Virus record (IMG/VR): IMGVR_UViG_3300013104_000047
Coordinates: 1-39,633 of that record
Direction: 5' to 3' (one strand)
Origin: a virus
Length of the DNA stretch: 39,633 bases
The translations under genes and the position numbers were made by a program. This document shows, piece after piece, positions 14,193 through 19,375 of the stretch (its first letter is position 1; each line of letters begins with the position of its first letter). A model generated the notes under the pieces. The model saw nothing but the letters and a program-made list of their open reading frames with translations, did not search any database and had not been told where the DNA came from.

Positions 14193-14380
14193 CGCGGAAT
14201 CTCGACGAAAACGTTCTTGCCACAGTCAGGGCAGAAGAACTTGTCGCAGCAACCGAACGTGCACTCGCCGGAATCGACGGCACGCGTGTGTGGGCAGTCA
14301 TTTGACCGGACCTTCAGCAACCCGTGAAGCTCGATCTGGCGGGCGTTCGACTCATCCAAGTCATCAGCAGAGAACGTCAC
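14189..14380 (-). CDS. Zinc-ribbon-like protein, 63 aa
   Basis: Cysteines at about 29, 40, 44, 45, 50 and 53 (CPH; ECTFGCC; FFCPDCGK) form one or two zinc sites in the C-terminal half. The N-terminal half is acidic and helical. Coupled by ATGA to genes on both sides. Function unknown; one of several small cysteine-rich proteins in this operon. Confidence 0.65.
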   Translation of the reverse strand: MTFSADDLDESNARQIELHGLLKVRSNDCPHTRAVDSGECTFGCCDKFFCPDCGKNVFVEIPR

Positions 14381-14631
14381 GGCTTCCTCCTCGACACGAT
14401 AAACGGGTGTCCGTCGGCGGGTGCGCCGGTGAAGCTCCCGATTGATCCAGCGAAGTAGCCCTCACGGAAGGCGTTCACTTCTGCCGGTACGACAACGTCC
14501 GCGATGGACTGACCCGGTTCGAGTTCTCGGCCCATGCGCCTACGACGTCGGCGGTCCATCCATGCCGCCCAGACGCCGAGGAAGTAACCAGCGTTGAGCC
14601 CGAGAATGCCCGCCCAGATGAGATCCAACAT
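14377..14631 (-). CDS. Small membrane protein, 84 aa
   Basis: One N-terminal membrane segment (residues 2-24, LDLIWAGILGLNAGYFLGVW) followed by six consecutive arginines (27-32) and a soluble C-terminal region. The arginine run after the segment predicts the C-terminus inside the cell. It shares one base with the upstream stop (TGATG). Function unknown. Confidence 0.65.
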   Translation of the reverse strand: MLDLIWAGILGLNAGYFLGVWAAWMDRRRRRRMGRELEPGQSIADVVVPAEVNAFREGYFAGSIGSFTGAPADGHPFIVSRRKP

Positions 14632-14852
14632 CAGAGCTTCAACCCCTTAGCGACCGCATGCAGCCTTTCTTGCAGGGCAACGACTGCGTCGATCTCCGCC
14701 CCGTACCGCTGGTGAATGGCTTCCCGCTCTGCTGCCACGTCCTTGCTCAGTTGCAGCAAATCCGAGACCTTGAGTGATTCGAGGTCGCCCTGACCATCAA
14801 CGGCCGCAGCCAGCCAACCGTCCAGGCTCACTGATCCATATGTCTTGCTCAT
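14631..14852 (-). CDS. Helical hypothetical protein, 73 aa
   Basis: A 73-residue protein with a predicted coiled coil over residues 30-70 (SKDVAAEREAIHQRYGAEID). The ATG has a strong GAGGAG ribosome site. It is the first gene of the coupled run down to 12.9 kb. No family recognised. Confidence 0.7.
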   Translation of the reverse strand: MSKTYGSVSLDGWLAAAVDGQGDLESLKVSDLLQLSKDVAAEREAIHQRYGAEIDAVVALQERLHAVAKGLKL

Positions 14853-14872
14853 CGTTAGCTCCTCAACTCGTT

Positions 14873-15235
14873 TCAGGCGTGGCCGTCAGCGGCTCGTTTG
14901 GCGATCATGTGGGCGCGGTCGCGAGCGAGCCGAGCTTTCTGCGCAGCCATTTCCACCTGGCGTAGGTACTCGCCAGTGCTGACTGCTTCATGCCCAAACT
15001 TCAAGCTGTCCCACACGTGCTGACTTTCGGCTTCCGTCAGCCCCATCGAATTCGTCAAGGCAGCCATTGCCATTTGCCTCGGTCCAATCGGAGGCGCTTC
15101 GCCAGGCCCTTTCTTGCCGCATCGGACGCAGAAGCTCCCGTACATTCCCTTCACATACGCCGCGATCGTTACCTCGTCGCCACGTAGCACCCACTTATGG
15201 ACGCCCAAGCGACACCGCATCGATTCCGTCTTCAT
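14873..15235 (-). CDS. Hypothetical protein with CxxC, 120 aa
   Basis: It begins with a short basic region, then VRCGKKG containing C36xxC39, then a helical C-terminal half (VEMAAQKARLARDRAHMIAK). GAGGAG precedes the ATG. Upstream lies the long gene-free structured stretch, so its transcript either reads through that region or starts nearby. No family recognised. Confidence 0.7.
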   Translation of the reverse strand: MKTESMRCRLGVHKWVLRGDEVTIAAYVKGMYGSFCVRCGKKGPGEAPPIGPRQMAMAALTNSMGLTEAESQHVWDSLKFGHEAVSTGEYLRQVEMAAQKARLARDRAHMIAKRAADGHA

Positions 15236-15266
15236 TGCGTTCTCCTCTGTTGTGTTGTTGTGTCAG

Positions 15267-15314
15267 TGCCCCCGCCGCGACTCGAACGCGGACGACCCCA
15301 AACGACTCGGGGGC
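15267..15314 (-). tRNA. tRNA-like 3' half / acceptor-T minihelix A
   Basis: On the minus strand the T-arm is CCGCG-TTCGAGT-CGCGG, followed by CGGGGGC and discriminator A. An anticodon-like arm CCCCG/TGGGG lies at 15296-15312, but its seven-base loop lacks U33. No 5' acceptor strand or D-arm is found at normal distance. Instead GCCCCCG at 15308-15314 pairs perfectly with CGGGGGC, making a 48-base minihelix. It is a degenerate tRNA, a tRNA fragment or a tRNA mimic. Confidence 0.4.
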
Positions 15315-15398
15315 GGTGATCTTGCTGAACCGGTATCACTGACCGGCTAGGCCACCGCATCTCCCCGGAGAGGAGACAGGAACATGCGGCATTCAGCG

Positions 15399-15445
15399 TG
15401 CTCGGCGGTGGAGTCGAACCACCACTACGACCATCCGAGCTGGTC
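15399..15445 (-). tRNA. tRNA-like 3' half / acceptor-T minihelix B
   Basis: The minus strand gives anticodon-type arm GACCA-GCTCGGA-TGGTC, a five-base variable loop, T-arm GGTGG-TTCGACT-CCACC, GCCGAGC and A: a textbook tRNA 3' half by spacing. The loop lacks U33 and no matching 5' acceptor is found upstream. As in element A, an alternative 42-base minihelix forms, with GCTCGG from the loop pairing to CCGAGC. Confidence 0.4.
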
Positions 15446-15709
15446 AGCCCGTACCTCACGACCAGGGTCGGAACCCCTTCACTGCCGTGGTGTAGCCCGT
15501 GCCTTCCCCAATGGGGACTACCGAATGACACGACCCATATGTTGCTGACCGTTGATGCTTGGAGCAGGGAACACGGCCACGTCCACCACGACGCCCGGAT
15601 ACTCGACCTGCTCAGTTCTCTGTGGACCTGCTATCACGGCGCATCGGCAGTTGGTCTGTCGTCCGTGAAGCTATGTAGGTACTGCTGCATCCGGGCATGC
15701 CGGATAGTG

Positions 15710-15741
15710 CTGGGGTGCCGATCTGCGAGCGCACACCCCAG
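15710..15741. other. Stem-loop after GIY-YIG gene
   Basis: CTGGGGTG (15710-15717) and CACCCCAG (15734-15741) form a perfect eight-base stem 18 bases downstream of the GIY-YIG stop. There is no T-run, so it is either a weak terminator or an RNA-stabilising or processing structure. A second inverted repeat, ATCCGG/CCGGAT, follows at about 15689-15705. Confidence 0.5.
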
Positions 15742-15758
15742 CGAGGAGATGAAGAGAG

Positions 15759-16040
15759 TCAGCCGGCGAACTCGCGCATGACCGAGTTGATGATGCGATT
15801 GCCCAACTGAGTTGCTGGGTCAACGCCCTGCCTGTTGTGTTCGGGGTTCTCCTGCGCGATCAGTCCACGCTCGACATAGAGCGCCTGGTCCCACTCCGAC
15901 ATGGGGAAGATCTTCACGGTCCCGACCTGGTCCCACCACGGCTTCGCGTAGTGCTCAGGGATACGGCGGTCCACATCACGCGATGCGCCGATGTACAGGA
16001 CACTTCCGAGCGTGTCGAAGATGACGTAAACGCCGATCAT
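15759..16040 (-). CDS. GIY-YIG endonuclease
   Basis: A 93-residue nuclease: GVYVIF (3-8), LYIGASRDVDRRIPEH (15-30) and VERGLIAQENPEHN near 56-69 follow the GIY, YIG, arginine and glutamate motifs. It is short, consisting of the catalytic domain only. ATG 16040 overlaps the microprotein stop (ATGA); the longer upstream frame is not coding-like. It may be a homing-type nuclease. Confidence 0.75.
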   Translation of the reverse strand: MIGVYVIFDTLGSVLYIGASRDVDRRIPEHYAKPWWDQVGTVKIFPMSEWDQALYVERGLIAQENPEHNRQGVDPATQLGNRIINSVMREFAG

Positions 16041-16135
16041 GAGAGCACCGCCGCAACGATCAAGAAGATGATCGGTCCGAACGTCACCACGACCAGAACG
16101 GTGTTGTCGATGCAACCCGCAGTGCGCTCGCTCAT
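16037..16135 (-). CDS. Membrane microprotein, 32 aa
   Basis: The ATG overlaps the HNH stop and its own stop overlaps the GIY-YIG start, both as ATGA. After the polar MSERTAGCIDN, residues 12-31 are entirely hydrophobic (TVLVVVTFGPIIFLIVAAVL), one membrane span ending at the C-terminus. No homologue recognised. Being placed between two nuclease genes is unusual. Confidence 0.6.
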   Translation of the reverse strand: MSERTAGCIDNTVLVVVTFGPIIFLIVAAVLS

Positions 16136-16608
16136 GCGGACACCGCCTTGGCGCGGTCGCGGTAACGCTTGGACGCATCCGCAGCGCAGCGCTTGCAATC
16201 CTGTGACGTGTGCCCGTTCTTGCGCGTGTGCGTCTTGACGTTGTCCGCGGTGAGCTCGTGACCACGCGGGCACTTGACGACCTTGTCCCAGCGTCGACGG
16301 TTGTTCACTGCGATGGTGACTGGCTCGAGGTGTGCCGGGTTGATGCAGCGGTGGATGCCGCACAGGTGGTCGATGGTCAGATCTTCGGGAATCGGACCGA
16401 CGAACATCTCATAGGACATGCGGTGGGCGAGTGCCGTTCCGCCATTGCCGCTCCTCACCGAGGCGTACCCGTTGCCGTTCTTGGCGCCGGTCCAGAGCCA
16501 GCAAGTTGCGGTGATCGCGACCTTGTTCCACCAGTTCTCTGGCAGATCCCATGCGCGGACTTCGTTGTCGATTCCGGCCGGACGCGGTACAGTGTGGGTG
16601 TTGGACAC
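16132..16608 (-). CDS. HNH endonuclease
   Basis: A 158-residue HNH nuclease. CWLW (about 37-40), AHRMSYEMFVGPIP, then IDHLCGIHRCINPAHLEPV form an HNH_3 core with D-H and the H-x-x-C-x-N-P motif. A further CPRGH...CKRC zinc site is at the C-terminus. The start is GTG 16608 with GAGAGGAA upstream; the frame is open to 16674, but that part contains the hairpin at 16630-16659. It is the second gene of the lytic operon. Confidence 0.85.
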   Translation of the reverse strand: MSNTHTVPRPAGIDNEVRAWDLPENWWNKVAITATCWLWTGAKNGNGYASVRSGNGGTALAHRMSYEMFVGPIPEDLTIDHLCGIHRCINPAHLEPVTIAVNNRRRWDKVVKCPRGHELTADNVKTHTRKNGHTSQDCKRCAADASKRYRDRAKAVSA

Positions 16609-16629
16609 AGTGTTCCTCTCTGGTTCTTC

Positions 16630-16659
16630 GAAACGCCCTGGTTGCAGCCGGGGCGTTTC
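16630..16659. terminator. Hairpin between Cro-like gene and HNH gene
   Basis: GAAACGCCC (16630-16638) pairs perfectly with GGGCGTTTC (16651-16659), loop of 12. It lies after the Cro-like stop and before the HNH start, so it may attenuate or terminate the early transcript. No long T-run follows on either strand. Confidence 0.5.
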
Positions 16660-16670
16660 TGCGTTGATGG

Positions 16671-16907
16671 TCATGCGACAGATTCCGCTTCAGTCGGGAG
16701 GAACTCGATGCGAACGTTGACTCCTGCTGCTGATGCCATGGCGAACAGCTCATCGATGGTCGGTGAGGTGTCGCCGTTGAGACGGCGGGAGATGGCGGAT
16801 GCGGAGATTCCGGTGCGTGCTGCTGCGGTTTTCTGGCTGACTCGGTTGAAGCGGTAGATGCCGCCTAGTTCCTGGATTACCCGGTTAGCGGGTGTCGTCG
16901 TTGCCAT
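16671..16907 (-). CDS. Cro-like HTH regulator
   Basis: A 78-residue protein with a helix-turn-helix at about 25-45 (QKTAAARTGISASAISRRL), small like Cro. It is the first gene of the leftward early operon and faces the repressor across a 129-base control region. A possible TTGTGG/TAAAAC promoter ends seven bases before its ATG, implying a leaderless mRNA. A 15-base palindromic operator (16879-16893) lies inside its 5' coding region. It likely represses the repressor promoter (inference). Confidence 0.75.
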   Translation of the reverse strand: MATTTPANRVIQELGGIYRFNRVSQKTAAARTGISASAISRRLNGDTSPTIDELFAMASAAGVNVRIEFLPTEAESVA

Positions 16908-17014
16908 GCCTTAGTTTTACCCGCTGAGCGACTAACCACAACCCCCCAATCGCGTGTCGGGCAATCTGCCCGCAATCATGCTGCTTCACCCGCTGAGCGG
17001 TTGACTTAGTGGGT
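16879..17014. promoter_or_regulatory. Operators of the lysis-lysogeny switch
   Basis: Copies of a palindrome close to ACCCGCTNAGCGGGT occur at 16879-16893, 16920-16934 and 16988-17002, with a half-site at 17006-17014. The second sits between the -35 and -10 of the Cro-like promoter. The third overlaps the -35 of the repressor promoter. A separate perfect inverted repeat, CGGGCA/TGCCCG, lies at 16959-16973. Confidence 0.65.
16915..16942 (-). promoter_or_regulatory. Leftward early promoter (candidate)
   Basis: On the minus strand, TTGTGG (16942-16937) and TAAAAC (16920-16915) are separated by 16 bases. Transcription would begin at or next to ATG 16907, giving a leaderless transcript. An operator lies in the spacer. 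Confidence 0.5.
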
Positions 17015-17029
17015 CAGGCGTCCTAGTGT
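17001..17029 (+). promoter_or_regulatory. Repressor promoter (candidate)
   Basis: TTGACT at 17001-17006 and TAGTGT at 17024-17029 are separated by 17 bases. The start point would fall at about 17036, next to ATG 17037, so the mRNA should be leaderless, as known for lambda cI. The -35 overlaps an operator. Confidence 0.6.
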
Positions 17030-17036
17030 TGACCTC

Positions 17037-17441
17037 ATGAGCCACTCACTCGATATCAAGCCCGCCACGACCAACGTCCGCCACGAGATCGCCGCTGCCG
17101 TGCGCGCCCACTTCGCAGTCAGAAGCACCAACGACTCGAAGGTTGCCCGCGCCATCGGCAAGTCGCAGTCATGGATGAGCCGCCGCACCAATGGGGACAC
17201 GCCTTTCGACGCCGACGACCTCGGTGCAATCGCTGAGCTGTTCGGCATCAGCTACCTCGAGCTGGCTCAGATGCCTGCCGGCCGGCCGAATCCTGAGAAC
17301 CCGATGCAAAATTCGTTCTGGACTATTGCATCCGTTACCAACATCGATGAGTGGCAGAGCGCGAAAGAGTGCGCGGACGTCGCAGAGCCCACGGTGAGTG
17401 AGCGCATCGCGTCGGTCGACCGCATTGGTTTGGCGTCGTGA
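17037..17441 (+). CDS. Immunity repressor, HTH
   Basis: A 134-residue repressor with an HTH at about residues 35-55 (SKVARAIGKSQSWMSRRTNG) and a second helical region. The C-terminal third is polar. It has no ribosome site, consistent with a leaderless start. It lies directly upstream of integrase on the same strand and ends IGLAS. Repressor size, position and orientation match phages with integration-dependent immunity (BPs and Brujita groups), where attP is inside this gene and integration removes its C-terminus. Confidence 0.8.
   Translation: MSHSLDIKPATTNVRHEIAAAVRAHFAVRSTNDSKVARAIGKSQSWMSRRTNGDTPFDADDLGAIAELFGISYLELAQMPAGRPNPENPMQNSFWTIASVTNIDEWQSAKECADVAEPTVSERIASVDRIGLAS
17303..17332. 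other. attP: Candidate attP core within repressor gene
   Basis: GATGCAA (17303-17309) and TTGCATC (17326-17332) are perfect seven-base inverted arms around an A/T-richer 16-base centre inside the repressor's 3' half. Tyrosine integrases bind inverted core sites of this kind. Recombination here would truncate the repressor at about residue 90-98. The true core can only be set by comparison with attL/attR. Confidence 0.3.
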
Positions 17442-17584
17442 GGAGAGGCCCCCTCGTCGATGGGACGTCTGCCCTACGGGTTGTTACTACTATCCCCCAA
17501 AAGGAGGACATCACCCCTCGCTTAAGCCTCGTACCTCCGCTACCTTCCGGAGACCAGACAGAATCTGGATCTCAGGGGGAAGCA

Positions 17585-18388
17585 ATGATGCTCGACCAGT
17601 ACACCAAGTCCATGCGCCGGCGCCGTCGCAGCGAAGCCACGATCCGTACGCGTCTGTTCTATCTGAAGAAGTTCGACGCGTTCCTCGGTCCACGTGAGCT
17701 TGTCCAGGCAACGACAGACGACATGTACGACTACCTCGACTCGAACCCGAAGTGGTCTCCGGCGACGAAGCAGTCCATCGTCTCGTCGATCCGAGTGTTC
17801 TACGCGTGGGCGTTCAAACGCGGTTATGTGCAGTCGGATGAGTCGGAGGAGTTCTGGGCAGCGAAGGTCCACCAGGGCACCCAGCGAATGGCATCAGAGG
17901 AAGCCATCAGGAAGGCCCTGGGACGCTCCACGGACGCCGAACGCGCGATGATCCTACTGGGAGCCGAGTGTGGCCTCCGGGTGTCTGAGATCGCATCCTT
18001 GAACGTCCACAACCGGCATGAGGACTTCCTGACGATCGTCGGCAAGGGCAACAAGCAGCGCACCGTCCACATGTCCCATGAACTCGCCACCGTGCTGACG
18101 ATGATCGAGAACACGACGATGCGGTTCGGTAACTACTTCCCCGGCCAGTCCGGGAAGAAGCCGATGCATCCGACGTCGATTTGGCGGCACATCACGAAGG
18201 TGCTCGAGTCCAACCCGCACAGCCTCCGACACCGCGCAGGGACGGTCGCGTACCGGAAGGGTGGGCGGGATATCCGGTTGGCTCAGACGATGCTCGGCCA
18301 TGCTTCCCCGGTGACGACCGCGGTGTACGTGCACATGGAGGACGACGACTTGCGTAGAGCTTCGAGGGCAACGCGCGTGGCGGCATAA
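17585..18388 (+). CDS. int: Tyrosine integrase
   Basis: A 267-residue tyrosine recombinase. A SAM-like N-terminal domain includes TIRTRLFYLKKFDAFLG. The catalytic domain has GLRVSE (first Arg), a KGNKQR lysine turn, HSLRHR (His and second Arg), GHAS and the nucleophile in YVH near the C-terminus. GGGGGA precedes ATG 17585; the frame is also open from GTG 17438, which overlaps the repressor stop as GTGA. It ends RVAA, similar to ssrA-type degrons that make integrase unstable in BPs-like phages. Confidence 0.9.
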   Translation: MMLDQYTKSMRRRRRSEATIRTRLFYLKKFDAFLGPRELVQATTDDMYDYLDSNPKWSPATKQSIVSSIRVFYAWAFKRGYVQSDESEEFWAAKVHQGTQRMASEEAIRKALGRSTDAERAMILLGAECGLRVSEIASLNVHNRHEDFLTIVGKGNKQRTVHMSHELATVLTMIENTTMRFGNYFPGQSGKKPMHPTSIWRHITKVLESNPHSLRHRAGTVAYRKGGRDIRLAQTMLGHASPVTTAVYVHMEDDDLRRASRATRVAA

Positions 18389-18393
18389 CGAAA

Positions 18394-18427
18394 AAGCCCC
18401 TCACGATCCGTAGACCGTGAGGGGCTT
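18394..18427. terminator. Strong terminator after integrase
   Basis: A perfect 12-base stem (AAGCCCCTCACG/CGTGAGGGGCTT) with a ten-base loop, five bases after the integrase stop. A-run to the left gives a good U-run for minus-strand transcripts; it also ends the integrase transcript. Confidence 0.8.
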
Positions 18428-18434
18428 CCCCATG

Positions 18435-18462
18435 TTGCGTGTCGGGGGTGTGTGGCTATGCT
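18435..18462 (+). promoter_or_regulatory. Promoter of accessory operon (candidate)
   Basis: TTGCGT (18435-18440) and TATGCT (18457-18462) are separated by 16 bases. ATG 18469 begins six bases after the -10, so the mRNA is predicted to be leaderless. This fits expression independent of the lytic operon, for example from the prophage. Confidence 0.5.
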
Positions 18463-18468
18463 TCGGGG

Positions 18469-18657
18469 ATGAGCTACGAGTTCTGGTACATCAGCCTGCC
18501 GACGAAGACAGGACAGCGCCTCAAGGGCGAGTCGGTCGAAGACCACGCAAACCGGGAGCTAAACGAGCTCGTAGAGCGCGGTTGGGAGCCGATCAGCTTT
18601 GACCGTCCACAGGGCATCGGGCCGATCGGGTTCCTGCTTCGGAAGTCGAAGTCATGA
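18469..18657 (+). CDS. Accessory operon protein 1, 62 aa
   Basis: It begins MSYEFWYISLPTKTGQRL. A DUF4177-like small fold is suggested: a beta strand, a helix with regular spacing (HANRELNELVERGWEPISF), then GFLLRK. The W-E-P-I/V-S-F ending after a NELxxxGW helix is typical of that small domain. Leaderless start. It is coupled to the membrane protein downstream by an ATGA overlap. Confidence 0.7.
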   Translation: MSYEFWYISLPTKTGQRLKGESVEDHANRELNELVERGWEPISFDRPQGIGPIGFLLRKSKS

Positions 18658-19037
18658 GCGACCGTTCTCTGCCGGGGATTCAGCCTGTGGGGACAAGGCG
18701 CCCAACCTCCTCAAAGGTGGTCGGAGGAATTGCCATTGCCGTGCTGCTCGGCCTAATCGTCTGGGTTGCGGTGAACTCCGCCGGCGGATCTAAGTCAGAG
18801 TACGACGCGAACAACCCGGCGGAGGCGACGGCCCAGTGTGAGGCGCGTATTGAGCGCCTGTTGAAAGCGCCGGACACGGCGAAGTTCGATTCGTCTGCGA
18901 CGGGTTCGGGTACGTGGACGGTGTCAGGCAGTGTGGATTCGGAGAACGGGTTCGGTGCAAGGTTGCGTTCCGAGTACCAGTGCACAGTGGTGGTTCAGGG
19001 CGAGAAGCTGACGACCACTGTCGACTTTTTGCGATGA
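18654..19037 (+). CDS. Membrane-anchored accessory protein, 127 aa
   Basis: A short cytoplasmic N-terminus, one membrane span (about 22-42, VVGGIAIAVLLGLIVWVAV), then an extracellular domain with AQCEARIERLLKAPDTAKF and WTVSGSVDSENGFGARLRSEYQCTVV. Its two cysteines could form a disulphide. This outer domain is widespread in bacterial and phage proteins of unknown function. In an operon next to integrase, it may act at the envelope of the lysogen, for example in superinfection exclusion (inference). Confidence 0.75.
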   Translation: MSDRSLPGIQPVGTRRPTSSKVVGGIAIAVLLGLIVWVAVNSAGGSKSEYDANNPAEATAQCEARIERLLKAPDTAKFDSSATGSGTWTVSGSVDSENGFGARLRSEYQCTVVVQGEKLTTTVDFLR

Positions 19038-19321
19038 CTCGTCCGAAGCCGATCCGTTACGACCAGGACACATGGTTGGTGATGCGTAACGACCCGGTGA
19101 ATCCGAAGGCGATCATCGAACGACGCCGTGATGGTCGTGGTGAGGATGTGTTCTTCATCTCGCGTTGGAACGTTGACCCTGGTGCGCGTGTCCTCATGGG
19201 GACGAAAGGGTCATTGGTGGAAGCGGATGAGTTCGTTCGCTACGACCTACCGTCGAAGCGTGACGGGCGTGACGGGCCACCGAACGGGATCGACGGCGAC
19301 GGGGTACAGCGGCGCCGGTGA
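19034..19321 (+). CDS. Accessory operon protein 3, 95 aa
   Basis: The ATG overlaps the upstream stop (ATGA). A beta-rich basic protein (TWLVMRNDP; KAIIERRRDGRGEDVFFISRW) with a charged, disordered tail (RDGRDGPPNGIDGDG). No family recognised. It is the last gene before the convergent terminator. Confidence 0.65.
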   Translation: MTRPKPIRYDQDTWLVMRNDPVNPKAIIERRRDGRGEDVFFISRWNVDPGARVLMGTKGSLVEADEFVRYDLPSKRDGRDGPPNGIDGDGVQRRR

Positions 19322-19330
19322 ACGACGAAT

Positions 19331-19366
19331 AGCCCCCTCGGATCTCCGCAGAGACCCAAGGGGGCT
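19331..19366. terminator. Convergent bidirectional terminator
   Basis: AGCCCCCT (19331-19338) pairs with AGGGGGCT (19359-19366). It lies between the plus accessory operon and the minus tail-spike gene, where both transcripts must end. Confidence 0.75.
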
Positions 19367-19375
19367 GATGTCGTG

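Larger units (their letters stand above)
15236..15758. other. Gene-free region rich in RNA-like structure
   Basis: No convincing gene is visible on either strand in 523 bases. The region holds two tRNA-like 3' halves (15267-15314 and 15399-15445) and a T-arm-like hairpin at 15464-15478 closed by CACG/CGTG. It also has an eight-base long-range pairing between 15593-15600 and 15689-15696 with TCACGG/CCGTGA nested inside, and the stem-loop at 15710-15741. A structured non-coding RNA or remains of tRNA genes is the best reading. Confidence 0.55.

Noticed and set aside
15232-15531. Minus-strand open frame of about 99 codons across the structured region
   Set aside because: Serine/arginine/proline-heavy, no ribosome site and it runs straight through the tRNA-like elements.
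17438-17584. Longer integrase starting at GTG 17438
   Set aside because: The added 49 residues are proline/serine-rich and unlike integrase N-termini; ATG 17585 has a good ribosome site. The GTGA overlap keeps it as a minor alternative.
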